This document shows, piece after piece, positions 1 to 8,716 of a DNA stretch of 64,000 nucleotides; the first letter of the stretch is position 1, and each line of letters opens with the position of its first letter. Source of the stretch: Leclercia sp. S52 (GTDB lineage Bacteria; Pseudomonadota; Gammaproteobacteria; Enterobacterales; Enterobacteriaceae); the NCBI RefSeq assembly GCF_039727615.1, contig NZ_CP152474.1, forward strand, positions 3,782,001 through 3,846,000, written 5' to 3'. The notes under the pieces were generated by a model, which was not told the DNA's origin, searched no databases, and was given only the letters and a program-made list of their open reading frames with translations. The translations under genes were made by a program, and so were the position numbers.

Positions 1-14
1 GTTGAAACTTACGA

Positions 15-30
15 CAACTACATCTAGTAT
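15..30 (+). promoter_or_regulatory. Candidate NrdR box upstream of nrdH
   Basis: This 16-base stretch matches the known NrdR box consensus (ACACTATATATAGTGT) at 11 of 16 positions, including the central A-T and the TAGT half. NrdR represses ribonucleotide reductase operons in enterobacteria and normally binds paired boxes; a partner box would lie left of the window edge. The match is by eye and the second box cannot be seen. Confidence 0.45.
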
Positions 31-104
31 TCCCTTTAGCAAGAGAGACTCCTGGTGACGCACTAACTGGCGTCGGAATCCTATTCTAGATGGAAATACG
101 AATC

Positions 105-350
105 ATGCGCATTATTATTTACACTCGAAACGACTGTGTGCAGTGCCATGCTACCAAACGCGCCATGGAGAGCCGCGGCGTGACCTTTGAAATGGTGAAT
201 GTTGACCAGGTTCCTGATGCGGCAGAGACGCTCAAAGCCCAGGGGTTCCGCCAGCTGCCGGTGGTGATCGCCGGGGAAACGAGCTGGTCGGGCTTCCGTC
301 CGGACCTGATTAACCGTCTGCCGCAGCCCGCCCAAGCCGCCCGGGCATGA
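105..350 (+). CDS. nrdH: NrdH glutaredoxin-like electron donor
   Basis: Small glutaredoxin-like protein that passes electrons, usually from thioredoxin reductase, to the class Ib ribonucleotide reductase NrdEF. It has the redox motif C-V-Q-C near residues 11-14 and the conserved WSGFRPD segment near the C-terminus. An in-frame ATG lies 15 bases further upstream at 90, but the product starting [11 protein letters not shown] is 81 residues, the family's usual length, and a GGAAA sequence sits nine bases before the ATG at 105, so that start is chosen. It is the first gene of nrdHIEF and overlaps nrdI by four bases. The family is certain; only the start is open to question. Confidence 0.95.
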   Translation: MRIIIYTRNDCVQCHATKRAMESRGVTFEMVNVDQVPDAAETLKAQGFRQLPVVIAGETSWSGFRPDLINRLPQPAQAARA

Positions 351-757
351 GCCTGCTCGTCTACTTCTCCAGCAGCTCGGAGAACACGCACCGCTTTATC
401 GTCCGCGTCGGGCTGCCCGCCGTGCGGATCCCGCTGAACGAGCGGGAGCGGATCCAGGTAGACGAGCCTTTTATTCTGGTGGTGCCCAGCTACGGCGGGG
501 GTGGAACGGCCGGGGCGGTGCCGCGTCAGGCGATCCGCTTCCTCAACGATCCGCACAACCGGGCGCTCATCCGCGGGGTGATTGCCGCCGGCAACCGTAA
601 CTTCGGCGAGGCGTTCGGCCGTGCCGGGGATGTCATCTCACAAAAATGCGGCGTGCCGTACCTCTATCGCTTCGAGCTGATGGGTACGGAGCAGGACGTC
701 GCCAACGTGCGTAAAGGAGTGAACGAATTTTGGCAACGACAACCGCAGAGCGCGTAA
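347..757 (+). CDS. nrdI: NrdI flavodoxin-like activator of NrdF
   Basis: NrdI is an FMN protein that delivers an oxidant for assembly of the dimanganese-tyrosyl radical cofactor in NrdF. The 136-residue product has the family's usual length. It carries the N-terminal phosphate-binding YFSSSSENT segment, the flavin-loop VPSYGGGG and the conserved [16 protein letters not shown] region. The start ATG overlaps the nrdH stop, and the gene overlaps nrdE by about 28 bases, which implies translational coupling through the operon. The frame is intact and nothing is unusual. Confidence 0.97.
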   Translation: MSLLVYFSSSSENTHRFIVRVGLPAVRIPLNERERIQVDEPFILVVPSYGGGGTAGAVPRQAIRFLNDPHNRALIRGVIAAGNRNFGEAFGRAGDVISQKCGVPYLYRFELMGTEQDVANVRKGVNEFWQRQPQSA

Positions 758-2876
758 TGCAGCGATCGACCGATTACCATGCGCTGAACGCCATGCTGAA
801 CCTGTACGATCGGGACGGGAAGATCCAGTTCAGCAAAGATCATGAGGCGGTGGACGCCTTTTTTAACGCCCACGTCTACCCCAACAGCATGACCTTTGCG
901 AGCCCGCAGGCGCGTCTCGACTATCTCGTCAGCGAGAGTTACTACGATCCGAAGGTGCTGGCCCGCTTCGATCCTGCCTTCGTGCTGGCGCTGTTCGCTC
1001 ACGCCCATGCCAGCGGTTTTCGTTTCCAGACCTTCCTCGGCGCCTGGAAGTTTTACACCAGCTACACGCTGAAAACCTTCGACGGTAAGCAGTACCTCGA
1101 ACACTTTGAGGATCGGGTGGTGATGGTGGCCCTGACGCTGGCCCAGGGGGATGAGACCCTCGCCCGCCAGCTTACCGACGAGATGCTCGCCGGACGTTTT
1201 CAGCCCGCAACGCCCACCTTCCTCAACTGCGGCAAGGCCCAGCGCGGAGAGCTGGTCTCCTGCTTCCTGCTGCGCATTGAGGACAATATGGAGTCGATCG
1301 GCCGCGCCGTGAACTCGGCGCTACAGCTCTCCAAACGCGGCGGCGGCGTGGCATTTTTACTCTCGAACCTGCGGGAAGCGGGCGCGCCGATCAAGCGCAT
1401 TGAGAACCAGTCCTCCGGGGTGATCCCGGTGATGAAAATGCTGGAAGACGCCTTCTCCTACGCCAACCAGCTGGGGGCGCGCCAGGGGGGCCGGAGCGGT
1501 CTATCTCCACGCCCATCACCCGGATATCCTGCGGTTCCTCGATACCAAACGCGAAAACGCCGACGAAAAAATCCGCATCAAAACCCTGTCGCTGGGGGTG
1601 GTGATCCCGGATGTCACCTTCCGGCTGGCGAAGGAGAACGCCGACATGGCGCTGTTCTCCCCCTATGACGTGGAGCGCCTCTACGGCAAGCCGTTTGGCG
1701 ATGTGGCGGTGAGCGAGCTGTACGACGAGCTGGTGGCGGACGCGCGGATCCGTAAGACTTACATTAACGCCCGCGACTTCTTCCAGCGGCTGGCGGAGAT
1801 CCAGTTTGAGTCCGGCTATCCGTACATCATGTACGAAGATACCGTTAACCGCGCCAACCCCATCGCCGGGCGCATCAACATGAGCAACCTGTGCTCGGAG
1901 ATTTTGCAGGTCAACAGCCCCTCGACCTATGACGAGGATCTGGACTACACCCGGATCGGGCACGATATCTCCTGCAATCTGGGCTCGCTGAACATTGCCC
2001 ACACCATGGACTCCCCTGACTTTGGCCGCACCGTCGAGACCGCGGTGCGCGGCCTGTCGGCGGTGTCGGACATGAGCCATATCCGCAGCGTGCCGTCGGT
2101 GGAGGCCGGGAACGCCGCCTCGCATGCCATTGGCCTCGGGCAGATGAACCTGCACGGCTATCTGGCACGGGAAGGGATCGCCTACGGCAGCCCGGAGGGG
2201 CTGGACTTCACCAACCTCTATTTCTACACAATCACCTGGCACGCCCTGAATACCTCGATGCTGCTGGCGCGCGAACACCAGCAGCGTTTTGCGGGCTTTG
2301 AACAGTCGCGCTACGCTAGCGGGGAGTATTTTAGTCAGTACCTGGAAAACGACTGGCAGCCGAAAACGGAGAAGGTACGTGCCCTGTTTGCCCGAGCTGG
2401 CGTGACCCTGCCGACGCGGGAGATGTGGCAGAAGCTGCGCGATGACGTGATGCAGTACGGCATCTACAACCAGAACCTGCAGGCGGTGCCGCCCACCGGG
2501 TCAATCTCGTACATCAACCATGCGACCTCCAGCATTCACCCTATCGTGTCGAAAATTGAGATCCGCAAAGAGGGGAAAACCGGGCGCGTCTACTACCCTG
2601 CCCCCCTTTATGACCAACGAGAATCTGGCCCTGTACCAGGACGCCTACGAGATTGGTCCGGAAAAGATTATTGATACCTATGCCGAGGCGACGAAGCACG
2701 TCGACCAGGGGCTGTCGCTGACGCTGTTCTTCCCGGACACCGCCACCACCCGCGACATCAACAAAGCGCAGATTTACGCGTGGAAGAAAGGGATCAAGAC
2801 CCTGTATTACATTCGCCTGCGCCAGCTCGCGCTGGAAGGCACCGAAACAGAAGGCTGCGTGTCCTGCGCGCTGTAA
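730..2876 (+). pseudogene. nrdE: NrdE class Ib reductase large subunit, two +1 frameshifts
   Basis: Catalytic subunit of the aerobic manganese-dependent ribonucleotide reductase, which reduces ribonucleoside diphosphates. Translation would start at a TTG (product MATTTAE...), as in relatives, inside the end of nrdI. The frame breaks twice. The first break is in the G run at 1485-1490 (six bases where [12 protein letters not shown] needs five); the second is in the C run at 2601-2606 (six where [12 protein letters not shown] needs five). Removing one base at each site gives a complete protein of about 714 residues ending in the redox tail EGCVSCAL. Catalytic-site segments such as NLCSEILQ and the [19 protein letters not shown] region are present. 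Two errors in homopolymers of an otherwise conserved essential-type gene suggest sequencing error, but true inactivation is not excluded. Confidence 0.9.
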
Positions 2877-3845
<969 letters not shown>

Positions 3846-3847
3846 TG

Positions 3848-3872
3848 ATTTCACCCCGAAAAGGGGTGAAAT
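3848..3872 (+). terminator. Hairpin after nrdF
   Basis: Perfect 10-base arms (ATTTCACCCC / GGGGTGAAAT) with a five-base A-rich loop, starting three bases after the nrdF stop. There is only a short T content on either side, so it may work as a transcript 3' end stabiliser or as a shared barrier between nrdF and the convergent aldo/keto reductase gene. Confidence 0.7.
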
Positions 3873-3886
3873 AGTGGCGCAACGGC

Positions 3887-4756
3887 TCAGTCGTGGATCC
3901 TGACGCCCAGGCAACCGCGCACAAACTCAGGGTTAAAGTGCTTCACGGACTCCCCGACGTAACCCAAATCGAGGGAGCCGATCTGCGCCATTTCGCTCTC
4001 CGTCAGTGAGAAATCCCAGATGGCAAAGTTCTCTTCAATGCGTTGCTGATGGGTGGATTTTGGAATGACGGTCACGCCACGCTGGACGTTCCAGCGCAGG
4101 ACTACCTGAGCAACGGTTTTGTTATGGGCGTCGGCAATGCCCTGCAGCATCGCATTGTCATAAGGCCTGTGGCGTCCACCGCCTAACGGTGCCCAGGCTT
4201 CAGGCTGAACGTTGTAATAGCGCATGGTTTCCAGTGCGGCAGGTTGGGCAAAGTAAGGATGCAGTTCAACCTGGTTGGCCATCGGCCTGATCCGAACGGT
4301 TTCACAGAAGTTGGCTAACACATGGGGATAAAAATTGGACACGCCAATCGCTTTCAGTTTACCGGCTTCATAAGCCTCTTCCATCGCCCGCCACGCGCTG
4401 AAATAGTCCCGCATGGCCTGATGCAGCAAGTAGAGATCAAAATATTCCAGCCCCGATTTTTCTAACGAGGCGTCGATACCGGCTTTGGCCGTTTCGTAGC
4501 TGGCCATGTCCTGCACCCACAGTTTTGAGGTGATGAACAGTTCGTCGCGGGTGCACAGCCCCCCGGCAATGGCTTCCCGAACGGCGTCGCCAACGGCATC
4601 TTCATTACCGTAGACCGCAGCGGTATCGATCAGACGATAGCCTGCCCGAATCGCACTCAACACGGACTGTTTACACTCTTCTTTGTCGGTCACCTGAAAT
4701 ACACCAAAACCGGCCATCGGCATTTTCAGGCTGTTGCTTAATTCTGCATATTCCAC
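3887..4756 (-). CDS. Aldo/keto reductase
   Basis: NADPH-dependent oxidoreductase of the aldo/keto reductase superfamily, probably cytoplasmic, of the 2,5-diketogluconate reductase-like type. The catalytic tetrad is visible: Asp and Tyr in LIDTAAVYGNE, Lys in ITSKLWV, His in LYLLHQ. The C-terminal cofactor loop PKSTHQQRIEEN is present. An upstream in-frame ATG at 4780 exists, but AGAGAGG sits about six bases before a GTG at 4756, giving a 289-residue product of normal length; that GTG is preferred. It is divergent from a LysR regulator, which suggests control by it. The substrate cannot be told from sequence. Confidence 0.88.
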   Translation of the reverse strand: MEYAELSNSLKMPMAGFGVFQVTDKEECKQSVLSAIRAGYRLIDTAAVYGNEDAVGDAVREAIAGGLCTRDELFITSKLWVQDMASYETAKAGIDASLEKSGLEYFDLYLLHQAMRDYFSAWRAMEEAYEAGKLKAIGVSNFYPHVLANFCETVRIRPMANQVELHPYFAQPAALETMRYYNVQPEAWAPLGGGRHRPYDNAMLQGIADAHNKTVAQVVLRWNVQRGVTVIPKSTHQQRIEENFAIWDFSLTESEMAQIGSLDLGYVGESVKHFNPEFVRGCLGVRIHD

Positions 4757-4832
4757 GATTGAACCTCTCTGCCCTGTCAAACGTCCATTCTAAAATGAAA
4801 AGACAAGGGTGATTAGCAGGTGGAACCTGATA

Positions 4833-4852
4833 TGAATTATGCAAATAATTCA
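4833..4852. promoter_or_regulatory. Probable LysR operator between the divergent pair
   Basis: Perfect 20-base interrupted palindrome (TGAATTAT, four bases, ATAATTCA) in the intergenic region between the aldo/keto reductase gene and the LysR gene. Autoregulating LysR proteins usually bind AT-rich palindromes of this kind placed between the regulator and its divergent target. The binding partner is inferred from position only. Confidence 0.6.
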
Positions 4853-4917
4853 TTAATCACTTCTGACTGACGTTGCGTACACTGAGGTTTCATTTTTTCG
4901 GCAGTAAGGGGCAGAGC

Positions 4918-5817
4918 GTGGCGCGGGAAAACCTGAATGATTTGATGGCGTTTATCGTCGTCGCACGTGAAAAGAGTTTTACCAAAGCGGCGGCCCAGTT
5001 AGGCATTTCACAATCCGCTCTCAGCCACTGCATGCGCACTCTGGAATCCCGTCTGGGGATGAAACTCATGACGCGCACCACCCGCAGTATAGCGTTAACC
5101 GATATAGGGCAATCCATGCTGGACGATCTGGGCCCCTACATCGATGGCATCCAGGGGCGGTTACAGTCGCTGAAGGATCTCAACAGCAAAGCCGCCGGAA
5201 CCGTGCGTATATCCACGTCGGATTACGCCATCAGCTCTGTCATCTGGCCGAAACTTGAACCGCTGCTCAAGGACTACCCGGATATAAACCTCGAGCTGAT
5301 TGATGACTATGCCCTGACGGATATCGTTTCTGGCCGGTTCGATGCAGGAACCCGCCTGGGAGAGCAAATTTCCAACGGCATGATTTCGGTGCGTATTGGC
5401 CCGGACGTGCGCTTTGCCGTTGTCGGCTCTCCGGACTATTTTTCCCGTCACCCTTACCCGCAGCATCCTCACGATCTTATCGCTCACAACTGCATCAATC
5501 TGCGCTTTCCCACCCATGGCAACCTGTACGTCTGGGAGTTCGAGAAAGAGGAAAAATGCCTGAATGTGAAAGTCAGCGGCCAGCTGGTGTTCAGCCGTAT
5601 TTATCAGAATCTCCAGGCCGCAGTGGAAGGGTACGGACTGGCGCATGTTCCACGGGATATCGCCGAAAAGCACATCGCCCGCGGGGAGTTGATTAGCGTG
5701 CTCGAAGACTGGTGTCCTTACTGGGAGGGTTATTACATCTACTACCCGGAAAATCGCAATCTTTCGAAAGCATTCCAGCTGGTTATCGACGCGCTACGCC
5801 ATTACAAGCATCCCTGA
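4918..5817 (+). CDS. LysR-family transcriptional regulator
   Basis: Winged-helix DNA-binding activator/repressor. The N-terminal HTH (residues about 5-60) shows the usual pattern LNDLMAFIVVAREKSFTKAAAQ...SQSALSHCMRTLE; the rest is a periplasmic-binding-protein-like effector domain. A TTG at 4873 opens the longest frame, but AAGGGG lies six bases before the GTG at 4918 and homologues begin just before the HTH, so the GTG giving 299 residues is chosen. The gene is divergent from the aldo/keto reductase and faces the exported three-gene cluster from the other side. Its inducer is unknown. Confidence 0.88.
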   Translation: MARENLNDLMAFIVVAREKSFTKAAAQLGISQSALSHCMRTLESRLGMKLMTRTTRSIALTDIGQSMLDDLGPYIDGIQGRLQSLKDLNSKAAGTVRISTSDYAISSVIWPKLEPLLKDYPDINLELIDDYALTDIVSGRFDAGTRLGEQISNGMISVRIGPDVRFAVVGSPDYFSRHPYPQHPHDLIAHNCINLRFPTHGNLYVWEFEKEEKCLNVKVSGQLVFSRIYQNLQAAVEGYGLAHVPRDIAEKHIARGELISVLEDWCPYWEGYYIYYPENRNLSKAFQLVIDALRHYKHP

Positions 5818-5822
5818 CAAAA

Positions 5823-5842
5823 AGGCCCCGTATTGGGGGCCT
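5823..5842. terminator. Terminator hairpin after the LysR gene
   Basis: AGGCCCC, a short loop, then GGGGCCT, beginning six bases after the LysR stop and preceded by an A run. It lies between two convergent genes and could end transcription from both sides. Confidence 0.7.
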
Positions 5843-5865
5843 GATGGATTTGCACTGCTCCCTGC

Positions 5866-6657
5866 TCAGGCTGGGTTTCTGCCCGCAAATACCTCTTTAA
5901 ACACCGGCAGTGCCGAGAAGATATTGGGCCAGCCGGCAACAAACGCGAGCTGGGTCAGCACCTCTGAGGCCTGCGTTTGGGTCAAACCGTTATCCATCGC
6001 GCGATTGAGATGGTAAGGGATCTGAGCCACCTGCCCGGCGGTCACCAGAGCGGTGACGGTCACCAGGCTTCTGTCACGGGGCGCCAGGCCAGGCCTCAGC
6101 CACAGGTCCTGAAAGAGCGCCTCTGTGGTGTACTTCACCACGCCCGGCGCGACCATACCAAATTTTGACTCAACCAGGGTGGCGCGCTGGTTCTCTTTCT
6201 CTTTATCCAGCGGCAGTAAATCCACTTTTTCGCCTGGCAATGAGGCCATATCAACATGACGCCCGGCAAATACGTGACGCGCGACCAGAGCCGCAGAGGT
6301 GGCATTTGGCCAACCGGCGTAAAACGCCAGATGGGTAATGGTCTCTGAGATTTCCGTTGGCGTGATACCACTGTCCAGCGCCACGTTCAGATAGTTGGGA
6401 AGTTCAACGGTATCATTACGGCTAATCAGCGCGGCAACCGTCACCAGACTACGGTCGCGACGCGACAGTTCCGGGCGGCTCCAGAGATCCTTTTCAATAA
6501 AGCGTTCAGAATAGGCCGCCATTGCGGGTGCGACGTCCGCCACTGCGCCCTGCGCATCGTCTGCTATCATTTTCGAACTCCTGTTTTGCGTGGTCTGGGA
6601 GACACATCCGCTCATCAACAACAGAGAAACCGTGACTAGGCATGTCCTGCTAATCAT
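5866..6657 (-). CDS. Lipoprotein with two carboxymuconolactone decarboxylase (CMD) domains
   Basis: A 263-residue protein with a lipoprotein signal (MISRTCLVTVSLLLMSGC; lipid attached at Cys18) and two copies of a CMD/AhpD-like helical domain. The copies show matching segments, SRRDRSLVTVAALIS with HLAFYAGWPN and APRDRSLVTVTALVT with QLAFVAGWPN. CMD proteins are usually cytoplasmic gamma-carboxymuconolactone decarboxylases or CxxC peroxidases. Here no CxxC is visible and the protein is exported, so the reaction is unknown. The start overlaps the cupin stop by four bases (ATGA), so the two are co-translated. Confidence 0.85.
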   Translation of the reverse strand: MISRTCLVTVSLLLMSGCVSQTTQNRSSKMIADDAQGAVADVAPAMAAYSERFIEKDLWSRPELSRRDRSLVTVAALISRNDTVELPNYLNVALDSGITPTEISETITHLAFYAGWPNATSAALVARHVFAGRHVDMASLPGEKVDLLPLDKEKENQRATLVESKFGMVAPGVVKYTTEALFQDLWLRPGLAPRDRSLVTVTALVTAGQVAQIPYHLNRAMDNGLTQTQASEVLTQLAFVAGWPNIFSALPVFKEVFAGRNPA

Positions 6658-7151
6658 TCATGTTCTCCTGCCTGCAGATACTGTTCATCCGTGACTTTTT
6701 CAAGCCAGTTTACGTTTTCACCTTTATCATTCGATTCCTGGATGGCGAGATGCACCATCGTGTTTTTATCCGTTGCGCCGTGCCAGTGTTTCACCCCTGG
6801 CGGGCACTGAACGACATCGCCCGCGTGAATTGTTTTTCGCTCCCTACCCCACTGCTGAACCCAGCCCGTGCCCGAGGTGACAACCAGTGTTTGCCCAAGG
6901 GGATGAGTATGCCAGTCGGAACGCGCCCCGGGTGCGAAGGTGACATAGGCTCCACCCGTCCTTTGCGGTGCGACAGCGGAGAAAAGGGGGTCAATATAAG
7001 CACGCCCGGTAAAGTGCTCAGCAGGTCCGGCAATCGTTGTGCGGCTGCCTGTTTCTGAGAGTCTCATTTGAGCTGAAGTGGCGGTTTCGCCGTGTGCGGA
7101 CATACCCGCGAATAACAACAGTGATACAGCTACAGGGGTGAAACGGATCAT
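6654..7151 (-). CDS. Exported cupin-domain protein
   Basis: A 165-residue single-domain cupin with a Sec signal peptide (MIRFTPVAVSLLLFAGMSAHG, cleavage near residue 20-22). Metal-binding motif 1 is DWHTHPLGQTLVV and motif 2 is CPPGVKHWHGA, so His residues for a metal are kept. Related cytoplasmic proteins include (R)-mandelonitrile lyase-like cupins, often encoded with CMD and aldo/keto reductase genes. It lies between the cyclophilin-like gene (about 47 bases upstream) and the CMD lipoprotein (overlapping), so a periplasmic three-gene operon is likely. Its substrate is unknown. Confidence 0.85.
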   Translation of the reverse strand: MIRFTPVAVSLLLFAGMSAHGETATSAQMRLSETGSRTTIAGPAEHFTGRAYIDPLFSAVAPQRTGGAYVTFAPGARSDWHTHPLGQTLVVTSGTGWVQQWGRERKTIHAGDVVQCPPGVKHWHGATDKNTMVHLAIQESNDKGENVNWLEKVTDEQYLQAGEHE

Positions 7152-7198
7152 CGTACTCTCCTGTTATGAATGAAACGGTGGATCCGGTACCGGGGAGA

Positions 7199-7673
7199 CT
7201 ATTTGTCGGTCAGCAGCTCAAATCTGGCTGAATAAGAATCGGGATGTACAGGCAAAGCATCCGGCTCATCCAACTGCCCCAGCTTAATCAGCCCTCTCTC
7301 ATAGCCATGGGATTTATAGAAAATGGCCAGATTTCCCCAGGGTGCATATATCGTTATATCGCCCTTTTTCACCGCCGTGCCTGCGGGTGAGCTCGCCGTG
7401 GGAAGCCGTGAAGGCAAGTCACTGATTTTCTCCTCACCGGCATAATCCTTTAGCTGTAGCGTAAGGGGGGAGGAGCGCCGCAAATTCGCGGCTTGCCTGG
7501 CTGTCGTTCAGGGTGGCGTAAAGCGTCTTATCCTGAAGTATTATCTGTAACTTCATAGGAGTTTCCTGGGTATTACGGGCACTCGCCGTCGCCGGGAAGG
7601 CTGATATCACTGCCAGCACTAGCCATCCTGAACGTCCGGGTAATAGCCGCTTCGATGTAGAATTAATAAGCAT
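7199..7673 (-). pseudogene. Exported cyclophilin-like fold protein, one +1 frameshift
   Basis: About 157 residues after correction. It begins with a signal peptide (MLINSTSKRLLPGRSGWLVL..., cleavage near ATASA) and continues with a small cyclophilin-like domain: LATLNDSQASREFAALLP-like start, LKDYAGEEKISDLP, GDITIYAPWGNLAIFYK, and a GLIKLGQLD end. The frame breaks in the G run at 7465-7470 (six bases; five restore FAALLPLTLQLKDYAG). AGGATGG before the ATG at 7673 supports that start; an earlier in-frame ATG exists at 7703. Such proteins often occur with cupin, CMD and aldo/keto reductase genes. The function is unknown and the frameshift is probably a read error. Confidence 0.75.
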
Positions 7674-7703
7674 GACGAACCATCCTGCTGAAGCCATTTT
7701 CAA

Positions 7704-7886
7704 ATATTTTTAACAGAATAAAGGGGCTTGTTAATAGCCATTATCAGAATAGAAAAATGAGCAAATTTCATTAATCGACTAACTACTGCAGCTGAAATTG
7801 CTGAGATTTTTTTTCTTAACCTGTCGAGGCGAGATGTTGATCGAATGTAAATAAGTGGCTAACATCCGTCCTTTCGGATAAAGAAA
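7704..7886. other. AT-rich divergent intergenic region
   Basis: This region separates the exported three-gene cluster (leftward) from the LysE exporter (rightward). It is AT-rich and should hold both promoters. I see no strong palindrome or clear -35/-10 pair. Confidence 0.4.
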
Positions 7887-8507
7887 ATGTCTGTCACCGA
7901 TTCACTTCTCGCTTTCTCCTTCGCCGCCTTATTGCTTACGCTCACCCCCGGTCTTGATACCGCACTTATCCTGCGAACGGCCTGTGCCGAAGGGGGAAAG
8001 AAGGCGTTTCATGCGGCGCTCGGCATTGATACCGGCTGTTATATCTGGGGAGCGCTTGTCGCCCTTGGCCTTGGGGCGCTGCTGGCGTACTCCGGGCTGG
8101 CGTATACCCTGCTGAAATTCTGCGGCGCGGCTTATCTTTGCTGGTTAGGCTTACAGCTGCTGCTGCGCCCCCGGTCGTCGTTCAGTCAGGACGAGGGCAA
8201 TCCCTCTTCAGGCGGGAACTGGTTTGTAAAAGGGATGTTGGGAAATGTGCTCAATCCAAAGATGGGCATTTTTTACGTCTCGTTTTTACCGCAGTTTATC
8301 CCTGCCGGGCACTCGCCTTTCATCTGGACATTTATTCTGGTCAGCATTCATGTGCTGATTGGCACCCTGTGGTCGGTGACGCTGATCCTGTCCACACAGC
8401 TGGCAACCGGGATCCTGAAAAAGAGGCGCGTTATCATGGCGATGGATCGGGCAACCGGCGGGCTCTTTTTATGCTTTGCGGCAAAACTTGCTTTAAGCGG
8501 CCGATAA
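7887..8507 (+). CDS. LysE-family amino-acid exporter
   Basis: A 206-residue inner-membrane protein of the LysE/RhtB superfamily, which exports amino acids or their derivatives. It has about six membrane segments and family signatures: an N-terminal LTPGLDTALILRTA (the common PGP motif reads PGL here), GxxxG-rich helix 2, and GNVLNPKMGIFYVSFLPQF in the middle. The start ATG has only a weak upstream purine stretch. It stands alone between divergent clusters; its substrate cannot be predicted. Confidence 0.88.
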   Translation: MSVTDSLLAFSFAALLLTLTPGLDTALILRTACAEGGKKAFHAALGIDTGCYIWGALVALGLGALLAYSGLAYTLLKFCGAAYLCWLGLQLLLRPRSSFSQDEGNPSSGGNWFVKGMLGNVLNPKMGIFYVSFLPQFIPAGHSPFIWTFILVSIHVLIGTLWSVTLILSTQLATGILKKRRVIMAMDRATGGLFLCFAAKLALSGR

Positions 8508-8591
8508 AGGGGCTTGGGCAGTTTTGAACGCGTAGCCGATATTGTTTTATTGGCTACTTCCTTATTTGATCGCTAAAAGCGAAAAATTGCG

Positions 8592-8607
8592 TGTGATCAT
8601 GTTCACA
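8592..8607. promoter_or_regulatory. Consensus CRP (cAMP receptor) site
   Basis: TGTGA, six bases, TCACA: both half-sites match the CRP consensus fully and the whole 16 bases are nearly self-complementary. It lies about 110-125 bases before the EAL gene start. A TATACA sequence at 8644 would place the site about 57 bases upstream of a transcription start, a spacing used for activation. Confidence 0.75.
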
Positions 8608-8716
8608 CTAATAAATTTGCGTTAAGATTTAACATGCAAATTTTATACATGTTATCAAGCCGGAAAGGATGCCTGCACATTGCTTCATGATAACTCTACT
8701 CTGTGGCGAGCATTTC

